From positions 3,333,114 to 3,397,113 of the forward strand of contig CM074809.1 in the NCBI GenBank assembly GCA_037447605.1: 64,000 nucleotides of DNA. Direction: 5' to 3'. The notes below the pieces were generated by a model. It was given only the letters and a program-made list of their open reading frames with translations, had not been told where the DNA came from and did no database searches. The DNA comes from Zygnema circumcarinatum (lineage: Eukaryota; Streptophyta; Zygnematophyceae; Zygnematales; Zygnemataceae). Positions 34,584 through 45,874 of this stretch are shown here, in pieces. Numbering within the stretch: the stretch's first letter is position 1; every line of letters begins with the position of its first letter. The translations under genes were made by a program, and so were the position numbers.

Positions 34584-34681
34584 GCTGTGGTCGTGAAAGG
34601 TGAAACCTGCTGCCTCTCTGCCTGCTCGCTCGTCCTTTTGGTTGTCTCCTTCTTCCCTTTCTTGCTGCGGCGGCAGCGGCC

Positions 34682-36633
34682 ATGGGCGTGAGCTTGAACT
34701 CTGACTCCGACTCCTGCAGCAATGGCTACCGCTTTGTTCTCCACGGAGAGTCTGACTCGTACATGAGCAGTCTAAGCGCTAGTTTCACTACCACAAGCTC
34801 CGACGAGCTCTCTCCCAGAGCTCGCATAGACGTAGCAACAGGAGCCCCTGTTTGGCAGAGGAGGCCTGTCAGTGCGTTCAAGCATCAGCATGTTTCTATT
34901 CAGCTGAAAGCTCCTCCAACAAGCAATCCAGGAACAGGGCTCAGTATTGTAGAATCAGGGCAGCCAGGCTCCGCTGATTTCGCTGTAAAGTTTTACGACA
35001 GTAAGGGGAGAGGAGTATCGCCTCTTCATCACATTCCTCTTTATGCGGGGAGAGACTTGTGGACTATGGTCTGTACAACGCCCAAAGACAGCTGGATAGA
35101 GGTAGAGGTCGGAGAGAGTGTTGGAGGAGATGGAGGAGAAGGGGAGGGAGGGGCAGAGTGGGAAGAAGAGGGTGGGTTAGAGGAAGAGGAGGAGGTAGAA
35201 GCAGGACGGAGAGCAAGTAATGAGTTTCAGCAGAAGGGGTGTGGCGCCGGCCCTTTGAAACTTAGACTGAATAACGGGACACCTTCCCACTACAGTGAGA
35301 ATTCTCTATGGAATATCGGCATGCTGCCGCAGACGTGGGCCAATCCGGAGCTTCCAAATTTAGAATATGGCGGTCTACAATACGACGGGAGGCCGCTGGA
35401 AGCCATTGATTTAGGTTCAAAGCCAGGGAGAGTCGGAGAAGTATATGCTGTAAAGCCTTTGGCGGCATTCGCAGTGATCGATTGGGATAAAGAGAAGCTA
35501 AAGCAGCAGCTTTCGTGGAAAATCGTGTGCATTAGAGCTGATGATTTGAGTGCGGTGGCATTGGATGATGTCGGAGATGTAAATAGACGGATGCCGGGAG
35601 TACTGGAGGAGATAAGAGAGTGGCTTCGAATATGCCGATGTTTGCAACAAGGTGAGAGACCTGTCTCCGATGTGCTTTCAGAAAGGTTGCTGTAGAGAGG
35701 GATGTGGTACGGAAAAGCAATGGTAACTTTCCGCGGGAGTCCGCTTTGGAAAAAGCTACACGTTTTGGGCAAGTATTGTTTAACCTGTTGTAAAGGGATG
35801 TACATCTGGTGTTGTGTTGTGGAATGAGCTAGACTTTGGTGCTATGTTAAAGTCGCTCCCAGTTCCTATTGATCGTGATGATCTTACAAATCGGTGTGAT
35901 GCTGCCTCTTCCTTCTGCAGATGACCGCATGTGTGTTTTTGGCCTTAACGAAAGAGCAGCCAACCGGGAAGGAGCCCTCCGAGTGGTAATGGAAGCCCAT
36001 GCCAGCTGGCAGCGTCTGGTTGAACAGAGACCCTCCCTTCTCGTGAAGTCGTCTCCTTTCTTCGGAGTTGAAGGCCGCAGGGGGGAGGTAGGGGGGAGCT
36101 CTCCTCTACCTCCATCCTCTCCCTCTAGCCAGAGCCTCTTGTGGCAGCGAATCAGTGGCCCCCATTTCAGGGAGACTGGAGGGGTCATTATGCTGAGCGA
36201 TCCGAAGAAGTTGCTGGCCAGAAGGCAGAGAAGGCCTTGGAGTGAGAGTGTGTGTGATTATGAGAGCTTAGACACGGAATCGCAAGGGCAGGGAAGTGTC
36301 TCTACCAACGGGACTGTGAGCAGGAGATTGGGACTCAAAGCATTGCGATCATCCCCTCTCTTTGCACATCCTGCATACATTGAACCGAGGATGGAAGAGT
36401 TGATGATCTCCTTTGAAGGGGATGACTTGGATGAACTGAGCTTGAGAACTTCCGGCCTCTGCTTTCCAGTGCCCGGCCGGAGGGTGCCCTTGAAGTTGGA
36501 GCCGGTCGACACACCGAGGAGAAAATGGCCGGGAGGTAGCCGTAAGGGGAGTAGGGAACTAGGATTAGCCTTAGGATGCGGCTCCGCCACTATGTATGAG
36601 ATGGGTCACGGGTTACAAGAGCTGCAGAGATGA
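34682..36633 (+). CDS. Inorganic pyrophosphatase-like protein, probably catalytically dead (paralog 2)
   Basis: Two exons, 34682-35651 and 35921-36633, 560 aa. Fold landmarks: SPLHHIPL (113-120), WNIGMLPQTWANPELPN (from 210), GRPLEAIDLGSK (from 236), VKPLAAFAVID (D267), LSWKIVCIRADD, EEIREWLRICRC, FGLNERA and EAHASWQRL. In yeast numbering, Asp115 (D235), Asp147 (D267) and Lys154 (K280) are kept, but Tyr93 is I212, Asp117 is R237, Asp120 is E240, Asp152 is S278 and the Tyr192-Lys193 pair is Cys-Arg, so it should still be inactive. A Glu-rich insert of about 45 residues splits the region after the first active-site strand. The N-terminus is Ser-rich and the C-terminal region low in complexity. 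The single intron lies at the same codon as in paralog 1 (after CRC-x-Q), in the same phase. Confidence 0.85.
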
Positions 36634-38320
36634 TGTGTTGATACAGAATAACGTGGCAACTGTAGATCTCGACACTTAGGCAATCGATCTGCCGGAGGGG
36701 AGGAAACCTTCAGGGGGGTTGAAGTCTGAGGGAGGACTAGATTTTTTTAGGTGGCGTAGGAGCTGAGCATTTGTAGAGGGTATCAGGTTTTCCCGTCACT
36801 CCATAAAGAGCAGGTTTCGGAACTTTTAACTGAACTGGGCCTTGCGGAAGAAGCTTCGATTCAGCCGGCCAATTGCCTTAGGCTTGGCAGGTTATGATAG
36901 AGAGTAGTGAAGCTGGAGTGTCTCTGACCTAAGTTGAGGGAGGCTAGGACTCGATCCGTGCTCCTCGTAGTACTTGAACATGCCCCAACTACTACGTGGA
37001 GAATAAAGCTTCAATAGAGTCGCCGTCTAAAGTGACGAGCAGCTCTAAGCAGGTTGTTGTAATGATACGAACGTGAAATGGACTGAAATAGCTCTTGATG
37101 AAACCCTTTATTCTCCTTGTCGTTGCCGTCATTTTCCCATCACAGTCATGGTCTTAGGAATGTATAACTGAGTTTGCAACTCATTCACTTGTGTTTCTGG
37201 TCATTTGGTTCTTTAAGTGAAAACTCGAGATGTAGCAGAAGGTGCCATCAAGTTTTTTAGTCTAAGGAACAGTTCGGAATAGTGGATCTTTCAGTCATTT
37301 TGGCAGACTTCTAGCAGACTTGCTTCTTGCAAACCCCAATATGGGAATTAAAAAATGCCAGCGTTTTCTTTCAACGTTCCAGTCCTCTTGTCAAGTCCCA
37401 GACATCCTTGCTTGCTCGACTCATTCATTATTCATCCTCCAGCAAGAGTGCGTATTCAGAACGCTGAAATGTCATGATTTACACGATCCTGCGCACCTCT
37501 GCATGGCGCTGCATGCATCGTCGATTTCCGTGTCTTTAATCCGCGCAGCCTGCCCTGGTGCTCTGTCAAGACCGCCCCCATCCTGCAACGCGCGGAGGCC
37601 GGGACTCTGCCTTGGCCGGTCAAAAAAAGTCTTTTTTACCTTGGCCGTTCATGCAGCCCCGCGACATGCATTGGCTGGCAGCTGCCACGTAGGCAGAACC
37701 TTTCGCCTCTAAATTTGTTTCAGCTGCGGGCAGGTCCAAGCTTCTCTCATCGCCTGAAAAACGAAGGTAAGGACTTCGCCTGACTGCCTGCCTGCCGCCG
37801 CCATCGCCTCGTGTGGCCGCCCGCCATGGCCATGGTTTGTCCCACGCTTCGCTTGTTCTTCGCCCCCTCCCTCCTTTGCCTCTTTGTACCTCTCTCTCTC
37901 TCTCTCGCTGCCTTCAGCTGCAATGCGCCTGCGTCCTCAGCTCCACATGGCCCTATTGAAATGGAAGGAGTGAACATTGCATGCACACAATGAGAATGGA
38001 GAACAAATGACACCAAAGGAAAGTGTCTGTTCAATGAGAGGTGCTTGTGCAATGTCCCAAGCTTGCTTGTATACAATGCGACTAGGGCTACGCGACAAAA
38101 CAAGTTAGCGGCAGCATAGATATAGCCTGAGCAAAGGGCAGCCAGATGTAAAGCACACAGCCGCAAAAGACAAAATTTAATAAAAGCTAAACGGAAAAAA
38201 ACGTATACGACAACATAAGGATGTCTTATTTGCACCAGGCTCGGCCCAAGCGCCTTCCCATTATCGGTCCCCCCCCGGACCCCGCCTCGGCCCTCTTCAG
38301 ACGCCCACCCGCCATCTCGG

Positions 38321-38512
38321 CAATACGACAACTAGCACGATACGACACGGTAAGATACGATACGATATAAGACGATACATTACAAACAATACGATACAAT
38401 ATGATACAGTAAAAAATAGATACGATATAGAACGATACGATACAATAAAAAGCGATAAGATACAACACGATACAATGTGATAAGCTACAACACGATACGA
38501 TACGGTACTGCA
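38321..38512. repeat. Degenerate ACGATAC repeat
   Basis: About 190 bases built from variants of ACGATAC/GATACAA in tandem. A reverse-complement stretch of the same motif occurs at 54001-54039. Confidence 0.75.
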
Positions 38513-38703
38513 TGTGGCAGACTGCAGCAGCGGAGGCTCTGAAAAAACTCGGAAGTCGGAACCCTAAAATCAACAGGCCGTCAGGATGCGGTAACCCTAA
38601 ACTGCACAGGAATGCTCCGCGTGAGAGCCTTGCTGACATCGGAGCGGCCATTGCAATCACTGCAGAAATAGCAGCTTGCTTGGAATATAATTTCCTGCGC
38701 CCA

Positions 38704-38820
<117 letters not shown>

Positions 38821-38834
38821 CCTCGAGCTCGGCC

Positions 38835-39604
38835 ATGCAGGAGGGCCTGTGGCTCGGAACATGGCTCCGCTTCCTCACAGGCAACCGCTTGGCGCCCTTC
38901 GTGCCGACTCCGCACCATGTGGTGCGCCGAATGCTTCAGTTTGCACGTGTCGGAAAGACAGACTATGTATTTGACCTCGGCTGCGGCGATGGCAGACTGC
39001 TCGTAGCAGGTGAGCGTCGCAAGTGCTCATAGCATGCGCATGGCTGGACCTATGGGAGCGTTTGTGTATTCAAGCACACAGGAGCGTTGAAGCAGTTTTT
39101 GGGATTCCGAAAGTAAACAATCGTAGCATTGCTGTTCCGGCTTTTTTTCTGACGCAGAGGAGCGAGGGGCGGCACAGCTGCACAGCGGCATGGAGCCAAA
39201 GGCTTTGGGGTTGAACTGAATACGAAGCTGCTGAACGAAGCCAGAGCTGCAGTTGAACGGGAAGGCCTGACACGCTTCATCACATTAGCGCACCAGGTGG
39301 GCTTCTCATGCCTTCGAGTGTAAGGGATGTGCTGTCAGGTGCGTCCTTGGATTTTTTATCATAAGCTGGTCCATTCATGAGGATGGCTTTCCCCTCGCAG
39401 GATGCCCGCAACGTCGTACTCACAGAGGCCACGGTAGTCACACTCTATCTGAGCACAAGTGGGAATAGCGCGCTTCTCCCTCGCCTGCAAGAGCAACTCA
39501 GACCTGGTTCTCGGGTGGTGTCGTTTTGTTGGCCAATTGAAGCGCTGAAACCATCTGCAACAACCACAATCAACGGGATAACTATTTACTTGTACCATTT
39601 TTGA
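38835..39604 (+). CDS. SAM-dependent methyltransferase, FAM173/ATPSCKMT-like
   Basis: Three exons, 38835-39009, 39178-39296 and 39401-39604, phases consistent, 165 aa. Class I methyltransferase: [14 protein letters not shown], motif [16 protein letters not shown] (joined across intron 1), [18 protein letters not shown], then [36 protein letters not shown]. The FVPTP entry and the ATVVTLYL strand are typical of the FAM173 family, whose animal members methylate lysines of mitochondrial proteins such as ATP synthase subunit c. The N-terminus here is short (no clear membrane anchor before FVPTP), so location is uncertain. The acceptor of exon 2 was chosen because it restores the motif exactly. 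A (CT)n tract lies immediately upstream. Confidence 0.88.
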
Positions 39605-41219
39605 ACATGATGATGATTTTTGACATGTAGTCGCTTGCACTACACAAATTAGTCAGCATTCAATTCAGTGTCTATAGACTTGTGTTCCACACGTCACCTT
39701 TACAGCTGCTTAGCTGTCTGCAATTGATGGCTCAATTCAAAATGTAATGTAAGAGTCTGCCAATGCCCAGGCCCTTGTTCCCATGTTTGTATAATCCGGC
39801 TTTGTTGATCCTCTTGAAGGTCCTAGACGTTCTACATCTTGCAAAGCTCAAATTTGACGATGTTTGGATGTTTTGGCAGGTGGGCTTCATCATGTATGAT
39901 ATGAAAGTTGAGCATTTTTGGGTTCGTTCCAATTCAGTCATTGTTTTCCATGAAATGAACAATTCCAGCGCTGTTCCCAGGCTAGACAGAGAAATGGAAT
40001 TGCAGATCATTCTCAAAATGTGAAAGGAATTTAAAGGAGCGGTGTTGCTATTAATGAGAACGGCTATTGGCTATAGACAAGAACTTCTGAGCAAAGACTG
40101 AAAAACGAAAATCGGCAAATAGAAAACAAAAAACCAGAACGGGCAAACCAGAAAGGGGAAACCTGAAAGGAAAGGGAACCAGCGATGACGAACAGAAACT
40201 ATACAACTCCGCCAAACGCTTTCACTTGAAACATGGCATAATGTTCCACTTGACAGTTCTCGTCTACAGTTCTGCCTCGATCTGCCTTCACTTAACTAAA
40301 GAGTCCATGTTATCCTTTGCAGATATACACCAATTTCGGTACAGCAGTGTCAGTGTCAAGCTGTCAACTGGAACTTTAACTAGAAGGGAAACTGTGCCGA
40401 ACATGTGACTGTCCGCAAGTGTACCCAAGACGTGCAGAGACAGCCTCCGCTGCAACTCAGTGAAGACAACAGATGGAGAAGAAGCCAAGGTACTTCTTTG
40501 ACAAAATTAGAGAGTACTGACGAGGCCCTCCTTCGCATATAGAAATTGTCGAATAAAAGTGACGTTTCTTCACTGGCAGCTCTACAGGGGTGCTCTCTTT
40601 CTCTCTCTCACACACAGGGAGAGTCTGAGAGGGCGTCTCCTCAGTTACAATGTTACAAGCCTGCCATCCTCCTCCTCCTCCTGGAGACTGCAATCGGCCC
40701 TCCTCTTCCTGTTGTTCTTGAGGGCACTGCCAATGGCGGAACCTTAAAAGCCTCCTTCTCCCAAGCCAGCGTGTCGAAAATGCAGTTACATCACCTCCAC
40801 AGCATAATCTAGGACTGCCGTGAAAGTCTAAGGGCCTGAATCGGAAAAACCGGCGTTCACTGCCCAAAGGAACATCTGGCACCATTGAATGTATGCTTCA
40901 CGGATCTCAGCTCATGGAATTGAAGCCTGAGCTTCGCGCTATACACTTCCACTGACTGATGCTCCGTTGTACACCCGATGTTGTCGGCAAAGTAAATTCT
41001 CGATTAGAATAAGTCACCATCATCTCTGCCAGCCCTAGGCTCCATGGTCACATTGGGCTCATTCAAGGGCCACAGAGTTTCCCAAAATGATTGAGAGAAT
41101 GTGTGAAGTTGAGTGCATGCAATCGGTTGGTCCCCTCTCTCCCCCAATATTGACAGTCAGTTCTTCAGTTACGCCACGTCACTTTACAAATGGAGAAGGC
41201 ACTATATGAAGGCTCACTT
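39605..41219. other. Convergent intergenic region
   Basis: About 1.6 kb between the stop codons of the methyltransferase (+) and GID8 (-). No gene supported. An A/G-rich stretch occurs at about 40090-40190. Confidence 0.5.
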
Positions 41220-41442
41220 CTAAGGTGCAGGATCTTTCAAGGACGCATTGACAAGGTCCGAAATTTTGGGATATAACAGACGCTCGTCAAGCTGGCCCTG
41301 AGCCCAGAGCAGCATTTTAAGCAAGTTGGGAAGTTTGGGCTCTGTAAAACAGTGGAAAGAAGAACGAAAGTTTGAGATCGACATCATCTTTAATCATGTG
41401 CCACTTGAAGCATGTCAGACTCACATAAATGAAAGAAAGAAA

Positions 41443-41491
<49 letters not shown>

Positions 41492-43088
41492 GAAGGAAGG
41501 AAACAAGAAAGAAAGAAAGAACTCTTGTACCCTTGTACTCTTATACCCTTGTATGAGTCACACAGCTACCAAAAAGGATTTGTATGAACCTTGCCTTTAT
41601 CGTGGCTTTGGCTTGTAAGGATGGCTGCATTTAGCTCCGAAGCAGTTTTCTGCCTCTGTGCGGGCTCCAACAAGGACCCCACGGGGCTCCCCACTCCATC
41701 TTCAAAGGCAAGAAGGGCCACTGTTCGCTCCAACTCCTCCAAAAAGACATGCTGCAAAAGGAAATAGCACTACATGTTATACAAGCTTTCTGAACGTGAC
41801 TGCATGCTAGTGAATTACAGCATAAGAGCATGCACAACGGAATCAGAAAAAAAAAAATTGTCACTTTCAATTGACTTATGGGCACGAGATGGGTCATGAA
41901 TTAACACACGTTTTCTTCTCCTCTAGGAGCCAACTCTTCCTGCGCAAATTCCAAAGCCTCCTCCATCCTCCCATCGCGGATGAGCTCAATGAGGCGTTGT
42001 TGCTGAAGATGAAAGTAAAGCTGCGGATTGGTGTCCAAAATCTGCTCGGAATCAAGAAGCATATGTCACTTTTCCATAAGAATGGTTGCAAGTGACGAGC
42101 GAAAAGACTTCAGCGACTGAGGAAACACACTCATTCTCCTGAAGAGCCACTCTGTATCCAGTGGGATGAATTTTGCGCAATCGAGACGTGCCTGATCTTC
42201 CTCTGACTTCGCTTGTTTGAGGTTCTATATGCTGTGCATTTGCAAATCTCACTGCTAAGAGCGTACCTCCGGATTCAAATCATTAACTTTGTCAATAGCA
42301 TCTTCGACATTCCCGCATTGCACAGCTTTTCGAACTGCCATTCGTTCGGTTATAGTTCCTAAATCAATCTCCGCTGTCACCCAGCCACAAATCCCAGATT
42401 TGAACGACAACTGAAGGAGACCACCCTATCTATAGTCAATGACTGTTTTGTGGCCGACCAAAGTTCAGGATACTCGAGGTTCACTTTGTAATTACAACAT
42501 GAGAAGTCACTTTCTTTCCGATTGCATTTACTGAAGCAAGCCAGTCTAAGACCGGTCACAAAAAGCTTTCGCTGAAAATAAAAAGCAACATACCCGAGTC
42601 AACTATTCAACAAAAAACAATTCACATTGATTTTCCTTGAACCGCTGTTCCAGATTACTTCCGTTCCAGGTGGTACAGCAGCACTGCATACGCTCCATGA
42701 AGCATTTGCCTGATTCATGTGCGTTTGAATAGTTTGGTGCCATCTCTACATTCACGATACACTCTAAGAGACAGGAGAATGGAGAAGAGAGGGCGAACGA
42801 GAGGGAGAGAGGGCAACAGCCGCAATATAGCGTGAGAAGAAAAGAGGGAAGGGGAATTTAGAGAGAGAGAGTGAGAGAGAGAGGGAGAGAGAGAGAGAGA
42901 GAGAGGCCTAATCTACATGAAGTTGTTTTTGGGAGAGCCTTACGTGGTGTTCCGGACTCCATTTGGAATTTCTCAGCCGCGTCCACATAGCCCTCCGTCA
43001 CTAAAAAGTTCATCACCAGCTTGTTCATATCCTCCTTGCGTATTCTCACATCTCTCAATCGCCGATCCCATTCTTCGCGCGATACCAT
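41220..43088 (-). CDS. GID8: GID8 homologue, LisH-CTLH subunit of the GID/CTLH ubiquitin ligase
   Basis: Scaffold subunit of the conserved GID/CTLH E3 ligase. Five exons: 42944-43088, 42267-42373, 41910-42041, 41595-41751 and 41220-41341, giving about 220 aa (human 228). Motifs: [20 protein letters not shown] (LisH), [53 protein letters not shown] (CTLH), [65 protein letters not shown]. The start at 43088 lies in an exon whose acceptor is 15 bases upstream (43104), so a small upstream exon may supply the first few residues. The intron between exons 4 and 5 either uses a GC donor (AAAG|GCAAGG) or a GT donor five bases on together with a shifted acceptor. The first keeps exact family length. 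Confidence 0.93.
41431..41520. repeat. (GAAA)n microsatellite
   Basis: About 22 units of GAAA with a few GGAA variants, in the last GID8 intron. Confidence 0.95.
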
Positions 43089-43664
43089 CTTCCTCGTCGC
43101 TGCCTGAACAGAGAAAAAATACGATTCAAACGATAAATGGTTTGCTACAACACACACCAGACACAGAGTAGATAATAATAGTCGAAATTCAGTGCCTGCA
43201 TGATGATTAATCAGCCTAGTCATGTCAAGTTAGTCAACCAAAAAGTTCAGTGCGGAAGAGCCACTTCTAGTTCTCTGTTACTTCATCACAGGGGCAAATG
43301 AATCTGTACTGCCTTAATATTGTAAGAGTATGGTGATCACAAATTGCTTAGCGCATTGCTGTGCAGATGCCACCTATCAGATATGCAGACTTAGTCCTGA
43401 AATCTACTTTCTACGGTTGATTAAGAAAACGAACTAGCGAACGACACCACGAAGGATAGCAGCTCTCTGCTGTCCAGAATAATGAACACGCCCTTCAGGG
43501 ATGTTGAGAAGTAAGGAAGCATGTTCAGCGGCTGCTGTCAGTATAAGTTAGGAACAAGAGCAGCCGGAAATGGAAAGGAAACGCAGCGAGAAAAGCACCT
43601 CTCCTTTTCCCATGTCCAAGCGGCGGCGTGCAGCTTCTCCTCCCCCGTTTCTCCCTCCCTCAAT

Positions 43665-43850
43665 TTCTTTCTCTCTCCACCCTTTCCGTTCTCTCTCCCA
43701 CCTCTCTCCCTCTCCCACCTCTCTCCCTCTCCCACCTCTCTCCCTCTCCCTATCTCCCCTCTCTCCCTCTCCCACCTCTCTCCCTAGACCTATCTCCCCC
43801 CTTTCCCTCTCCCACCTCTCTCCCTCTCCCTATCTCCCCCCTCTCCCTGT
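43665..43850. repeat. CT-rich minisatellite upstream of GID8
   Basis: Repeats of CCCACCTCTCTCCCTCT (about 17 bp) on the plus strand, GA-rich on the GID8 sense strand, about 0.6-0.8 kb upstream of the annotated start. Open frames across it on both strands are repeat artefacts. Confidence 0.85.
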
Positions 43851-43944
43851 AAGGCTGGGTTTCCATCAGCCCGTTTTCGTGACGAGCTTGTAAAGGTCCA
43901 CGTAGGATGTGGTTTTGCAGATGAGACAACGAGTTCGCCGTTTT

Positions 43945-43965
43945 CCAACCAGCGATCGCCACGTG
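43945..43965 (+). promoter_or_regulatory. CCAAC-N10-CACGTG, variant composite element
   Basis: CCAAC (43945-43949), 10 bases, CACGTG (43960-43965), upstream of GID8. It has the same spacing as the six exact elements but one mismatch in the CCAAT part. Confidence 0.35.
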
Positions 43966-44010
43966 CACGATTGAAGCGTCTGCCGTGGCCCACCGCGGTT
44001 ACCGTACGCG

Positions 44011-44184
44011 CGTCGCCGCCGACAGTTTTTAGGGTTTTGCAGGAGGCGACGGTCGCTACTACTACAGCCGTCGCCGCCGACAGTTTTTAGGGTTTTGCAG
44101 GAGGCGACGGTCGCTACTACTACAGCCGTCGCCGCCGACAGTTTTTAGGGTTTTGCAGGAGGCGACGGTCGCTACTACTACAGC
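44011..44184. repeat. Perfect 3 x 58 bp minisatellite with telo-box
   Basis: Three identical 58-base units (44011-44068, 44069-44126, 44127-44184). Each unit contains CAGTTTTTAGGGTTTTGCAG, which includes a telo-box-like core, and arms CGTCGCC and GGCGACG that can pair to a hairpin. It lies about 0.9-1.1 kb upstream of the GID8 start. Confidence 0.95.
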
Positions 44185-44393
44185 CGCCACCTCCCCTCCC
44201 TTCTTTTCCCTCCTTCTCTGCCTTTCGCAGCAACGCCATTAACGGCGTTTGCCTCGCAACTCAAGAGCATTAAATATTATTGTTGTGGTGGAAGTTTTGG
44301 AAAGGACATGTGACAACATATGGCTCTTTCTTATCCTCTCTTCTCCTTTGGTTGATTTTGCTCTTTGTTGTCAACATGTTATGTCGTCGTCTT

Positions 44394-44467
44394 TGCTGCT
44401 TGTTGCTTGCTTCTTGCTTCTTGCTTCTTGCTTCTTACTGCTTGCTTCTTGCTTCTTGCTACTTGCG
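44394..44467. repeat. Heptamer (TTGCTTC)n repeat
   Basis: About ten units of TTGCTTC with a few substitutions. Confidence 0.9.
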
Positions 44468-44914
44468 AATTACATACAACCCTATGGAAAAATTATTACA
44501 TAAACAACTACAAACTACAAAGGCACACAAAGAGACAATAATGGCAAAGATAAAGCGAAAACAATTCATATTCGAAAAACAAAAACAAAGAGACAATGTT
44601 TTCTATGCGCACCTTTCCTTCTCTACCCTTTCCTCAGTCATTTCCCTCTGTTTTTCCCTCATTTTTTAGCCATTGGCTTTGGTGTCGCAAAGGTGCCACA
44701 TACTTCAATTTCGTTTTTTTCCTTCTCAAGCAAGCATCATCGAATAGCCATCCAAGAGAATGGAAGCAAAAATCTGACAGTGAAAATTTGCCAATCATGT
44801 ACTCAAATTAATTAAACAAGAAGAATAATAATTCCAAGCCTAATCAATTGCTTCTAAAGCGTAAGAGTTGTAACAAACGATAAGGACAAAATAGATGACT
44901 TAAAATTTTTCCAA

Positions 44915-45060
44915 GGTTGCCTTTTAATGGTAAAGCACACAGGTAGGTAGCAAGAGGTCCAAAGTTCAAACCTTGCTAGAGGCAGGGATTCGTTGTAGGA
45001 TCGACGACACTACCATCGAGACTTTCACGGAATGCGATCTCCCTCCTCCCTCTAACAGAA
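44915..45060 (+). mobile_element. Possible tRNA-derived SINE
   Basis: A box-A-like sequence (AATGGTAAAGCACACAGG, about 44926-44943) is followed about 20 bases later by a box-B-like AGTTCAAACC (44963-44972), the spacing of an internal RNA polymerase III promoter. The rest does not fold as an obvious tRNA. Boundaries are uncertain. Confidence 0.3.
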
Positions 45061-45449
45061 AATCTCCAATTTTGAAGGAACATAGAAACGAAGAAAAGTT
45101 TCGAGAGGACAAGAGCCGTACAGCTCACATTGTACCATACGGTCAAACTTTAGAGTACTCGTTTCGAAGTCGCATTACCGACCAGTTTTTCTCGGTACTA
45201 CTTCCGAACTCAAAGTTTGCCACGTAACTCTGACGGGGTGGGGTTCCATGGAGCAGTTTGGCGTTGTGTGTGACGCTTTTACGAGTTCCATGAGGGTCGT
45301 TCTTGACGACGTGGCACCTACATGACACCAAGATGGTGCCAACGTGGCGCCAACATGGCTGCCACGTTGGCGCGCTGCACGAGTTTTCCACGAATATGTT
45401 GAATTTCAGGAAGGTTGAATATTTGCCTTTTTATATCTCGTATTATCTT

Positions 45450-45459
45450 ATTAACCTTG
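45450..45459. repeat. Target-site duplication, left copy
   Basis: ATTAACCTTG, repeated exactly at 45875-45884 on the other side of the non-LTR fragment. Confidence 0.85.
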
Positions 45460-45874
45460 CCTCGATGCTCGGTTGGGTGTCTGAAGTCTTCCTTCGCCAG
45501 TGCGCCCATCGCTCCTTTGAGATGCACGGCACCGGCAGCCCTCCCCCAGCAATCCTTGCAACTTTTTATCGACAGCGCATTTCTGTCGCTCTGCAGCGGT
45601 GCCTTGCTTCCACTATCCTTCGGCGGGCAACGGTTGTTGGGACCCGCCCCGGTGGCCTTCCGCCCCTTCCTACGCGTGCTGCGCCACACATCAGCGACCT
45701 TCGCGGCTGCTTCTAGTGCCGTGTTGTTGAGCCTAGAAGTAGCTTTCCGTTTTGAGGCTTTCTTTTTGTCCTTATGTTCATTGTGACCGCGCGTCTTCTG
45801 GTTCCCTATGTCGGTTTTATCCATGTACATTTGATGGCCTTGCCATCGTGAGTTCAATCAAACATCATTCTCTC
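45460..45874 (+). mobile_element. 5'-truncated RLE-type non-LTR retrotransposon copy
   Basis: About 415 bases matching the last coding part and 3' UTR of the element at 11705-12900. It encodes FLRQCAHRSFEMHG, ATFYRQRISVALQRCLASTI and the same C-terminal DLRGCF with its stop at 45716, then the same 3' UTR ending CAATCAAACATC. It begins in mid-gene and is flanked by a perfect 10-bp target duplication, the hallmark of target-primed insertion with 5' truncation. Compared with the first copy it carries an insert of about 20 bases after the stop codon. Confidence 0.85.

Larger units (their letters stand above)
31886..34681. other. Long GC-rich intergenic region with G-box cluster
   Basis: About 2.8 kb with no convincing gene. 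Open frames around 32600-33560 overlap on both strands and look like GC-rich artefacts. The region carries a cluster of CACGTG motifs, many CGTACGG motifs (about 34080-34290) and a GA-rich tract before the next start codon. It is probably an extended promoter of the second pyrophosphatase-like gene. Confidence 0.5.

Noticed and set aside
40457-40885. Minus-strand 142-codon frame downstream of GID8
   Set aside because: GID8 ends with a good family C-terminus at 41220; this frame has no motif or splice connection and an opposing frame overlaps it.
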